A stretch of 8,476 nucleotides of DNA from Bacteroidales bacterium UBA6408 (lineage in GTDB: Bacteria; Bacteroidota; Bacteroidia; Bacteroidales; UBA932): positions 7,260 through 15,735 of the forward strand of contig DJPQ01000076.1 of the NCBI GenBank assembly GCA_002439805.1, read 5' to 3'. A program made the position numbers and the translations under genes. The notes beneath the pieces are model-generated. The model was not told where the DNA came from. It saw only the letters and a list, made by a program, of their open reading frames with translations, and ran no database searches. This document shows positions 7,650 to 8,476 of this stretch, one piece after another (the first letter of the stretch is position 1; each line of letters opens with the position of its first letter).

Positions 7650-7657
7650 TTTTTTTT
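7650..7657 (-). other. A8 homopolymer that sets the reading frame of the lipoprotein signal peptide
   Basis: The minus strand reads GTG (7660-7658), eight A, then TCTATC. In the frame of the big gene the codons are TGA AAA AAA ATC TAT CTT TTT CTA TTC ATG TGC, so a stop precedes KKIYLFLFMCLVAASC. With one A fewer, GTG becomes the start of MKKIYLFLFMCLVAASC, a textbook lipoprotein signal peptide. With eight A the GTG frame instead ends after 19 codons. Confidence 0.7.
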
Positions 7658-7703
7658 CACAGCTGTTCTTCTGTTCCGCCGGCTCCGAACGAGGTTATCG
7701 GTT

Positions 7704-7748
7704 AAAAAAGAAAGTGTGGAGCTGATTCCGTATATCCACGACACTTTC
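7704..7748 (-). terminator. Terminator-like hairpin in the lipoprotein leader, possible attenuator
   Basis: On the minus strand GAAAGT (7748-7743) and GTGGA (7739-7735 with its neighbour) pair with TCCAC and ACTTTC (7720-7710), with a three-base bulge and a loop of about 14 bases. Six T follow (7709-7704). The hairpin lies between the predicted transcription start near 7782 and the GTG/ATG starts, and no other leftward gene ends here, so it would act on the lipoprotein's own leader. Confidence 0.5.
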
Positions 7749-7788
7749 ATCAATATGTATCTGTCAACGGCGCAGGCCATTGACCCGA

Positions 7789-7820
7789 CAAAATTAGTTT
7801 CTTTTTAGCGAAGAAACAAA
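7789..7820 (-). promoter_or_regulatory. Bacteroidetes-type promoter of the lipoprotein gene
   Basis: On the minus strand TTTG (7820-7817) and TAATTTTG (7796-7789) are separated by exactly 20 bp, matching the Bacteroidetes consensus. Transcription would start near 7782, giving a leader of about 120 nt to the GTG at 7660 or 150 nt to the ATG at 7632. Confidence 0.8.
7797..7817. repeat. Perfect palindrome filling the spacer of the lipoprotein promoter
   Basis: GTTTCTT (7797-7803) and AAGAAAC (7811-7817) are perfect inverted copies around a 7-base centre. They occupy the whole 20-bp spacer between the -33 and -7 boxes. A dimeric regulator bound there would control the promoter directly; the regulator is unknown. 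Confidence 0.55.
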
Positions 7821-7879
7821 AGGGAATCGAGAAATCTGCACTTTTTATGAAATCACAGGGCAAAATCATAAAAAATGAC

Positions 7880-7887
7880 TATGTTTG
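7880..7887 (+). promoter_or_regulatory. Possible -7 element for the second DUF3791 gene
   Basis: TATGTTTG fits TAnnTTTG exactly, but there is no TTTG 19-21 bp upstream. If used, transcription would start near 7894, just before the ATG at 7907, which would favour that start over the in-frame ATG at 7847. Confidence 0.3.
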
Positions 7888-7906
7888 TGAGATAATTGAA
7901 GCGGAT

Positions 7907-8128
7907 ATGGATAATACAGAAAACAGAATTGAGTATATTGTCTGGCTCATAAGTGAATTTGCATCCAAATATAAGATGAGCCTGACTCAGGCCTACAAAT
8001 ATCTGAATAATCATGATGCCATCGCATTTGCAAATAACAACTACAATGTAATGCACACATTCTCATTGGATTCTGCCGTTGATGACATGGCAGATTTCTG
8101 CAAACGAAACGGAGGGTTGGTAGGATGA
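7907..8128 (+). CDS. Second DUF3791 family protein
   Basis: A 73-residue acidic helical protein from ATG 7907. It shares the DUF3791 plan with the first copy: an opening helix IEYIVWLISEFASKYKMS, a central segment ending in NYNVMHTF (compare YEPLHTQ in the other copy), and a closing helix AVDDMADFCKR. The frame is also open from ATG 7847, which would add 20 residues (MKSQGKIIKNDYVCEI...) absent from the family and not matching the 75-residue first copy, so I prefer 7907. Its TGA (8126-8128) overlaps the next ATG by ATGA, as in the first module. A line at its start is about 32% G+C (19 of 60), the lowest I counted. Function is inferred as partner or antitoxin of the following gene. Confidence 0.8.
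   Translation: MDNTENRIEYIVWLISEFASKYKMSLTQAYKYLNNHDAIAFANNNYNVMHTFSLDSAVDDMADFCKRNGGLVG
8111..8116 (+). promoter_or_regulatory. Shine-Dalgarno for the second DUF3990 gene
   Basis: GGAGGG lies 8 nt before the ATG at 8125, inside the end of the DUF3791 gene. With the ATGA overlap it supports coupled translation of the pair. Confidence 0.6.
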
Positions 8129-8476
8129 AACTTTACCATGGAACCAACCAGCAGAATTTTGACAAAATTCTGCTCTCAAAGTCAAAGAACAACAAAGATT
8201 TCGGGAAAGGCTTTTACCTTACAGATGATAGGCAGCAAGCATTGGAGTTAGCGAACTACCGAACCAATCTGTTTGGCGGAGAGCCGCTTGTCATTGCCTA
8301 TGAGTTCAATCTTCAGGATGCGCTTGATGCAGGATTACAATATCTTGATTTCAAAGGCTATACAATAGAATGGGCGAACTTCATTTTCTTGAACCGTGAT
8401 ACAGCGCATAAGGAGAAGATGCATCCCTATGACATTGTCCACGGGCCGATAGCAGATGACAAAGTCGGGCTGCAAA
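8125..8476 (+). CDS. Second DUF3990 ART-like protein, C-terminus cut by window edge
   Basis: The first 117 codons of a DUF3990 protein. It has the same signature as the first copy: LYHGT with His5-Gly6, DFGKGFYLT with Tyr31, QQA at 37-39, YEF at 59-61, W83..F86...N90-R91 and YDIVHGPIADDKV at 102-114. Outside these motifs the two copies differ strongly, so they are distant paralogues or separate arrivals rather than a recent duplication. The missing part should be about 45 residues if it matches the first copy. A third small gene could follow outside the window. ART-like activity is inferred from the family and the His/Tyr positions. Confidence 0.85.
   Translation, partial: MKLYHGTNQQNFDKILLSKSKNNKDFGKGFYLTDDRQQALELANYRTNLFGGEPLVIAYEFNLQDALDAGLQYLDFKGYTIEWANFIFLNRDTAHKEKMHPYDIVHGPIADDKVGLQ

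Larger units (their letters stand above)
7661..7906. other. Divergent control region between the lipoprotein gene and the second DUF3791 gene
   Basis: Holds the leftward promoter, its spacer palindrome, a leader hairpin with T run, and on the plus strand a possible -7 element. The only leader frame of note is a minus-strand one from ATG 7780 (or ATG 7750) that is in frame with GTG 7660; it would end 19 codons after the GTG because of the A8 run. Confidence 0.6.

Noticed and set aside
7847..7906. Upstream ATG for the second DUF3791 gene
   Set aside because: It adds 20 residues not found in the first copy; the ATG at 7907 gives a length of 73 close to 75. It remains possible.

Overview
The window looks like an accessory region of a Bacteroidales chromosome (Bacteroides/Prevotella/Alistipes-like). 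This rests on two promoters that exactly fit the Bacteroidetes pattern (TTTG, 19-20 bp spacer, TAnnTTTG), a lipoprotein carrying BACON domains and BspA-type leucine-rich repeats, and small DUF3791/DUF3990 genes typical of gut anaerobes. No tRNA, rRNA, CRISPR array, transposase or integrase was seen.

Layout. (1) Positions 1-728, minus strand: the N-terminal 242 codons of an exported protein, probably a beta-barrel or other envelope protein, running off the left edge. (2) 729-1029: intergenic, with a clear promoter for the rightward operon. (3) 1030-1954, plus strand: three tiny genes joined by ATGA start/stop overlaps, namely a DUF3791 protein, a DUF3990 protein with an ADP-ribosyltransferase-like signature, and an unrecognised acidic 72-residue protein. 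(4) 2044-7632, minus strand: a very large surface lipoprotein (1862 codons from the first in-frame ATG) with an N-terminal QKGPF-type domain, a calcium-loop-like motif, four BACON domains and a long LRR_5 array. (5) 7633-7906: the divergent control region, with a minus-strand promoter, a perfect palindrome filling its spacer, a terminator-like hairpin in the leader and a run of eight A that puts the natural signal peptide out of frame. (6) 7907-8476, plus strand: a second, diverged DUF3791-DUF3990 pair with the same ATGA overlap, cut by the right edge.

How the parts may work together. The two small modules look like toxin-antitoxin-like or defence-like units built around an ART-fold enzyme, with DUF3791 translated first and coupled to it. 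This is inferred from gene order, coupling and conserved residues; no activity is shown by the sequence. The giant lipoprotein would sit on the cell surface, where its BACON and LRR regions could bind glycans or host/bacterial proteins. Its start region suggests either on/off switching by slippage in the A8 tract, a recent inactivating indel, or a sequence error. Two unrelated-looking copies of the same module on either side of a surface gene suggest an insertion hotspot rather than a simple tandem duplication.
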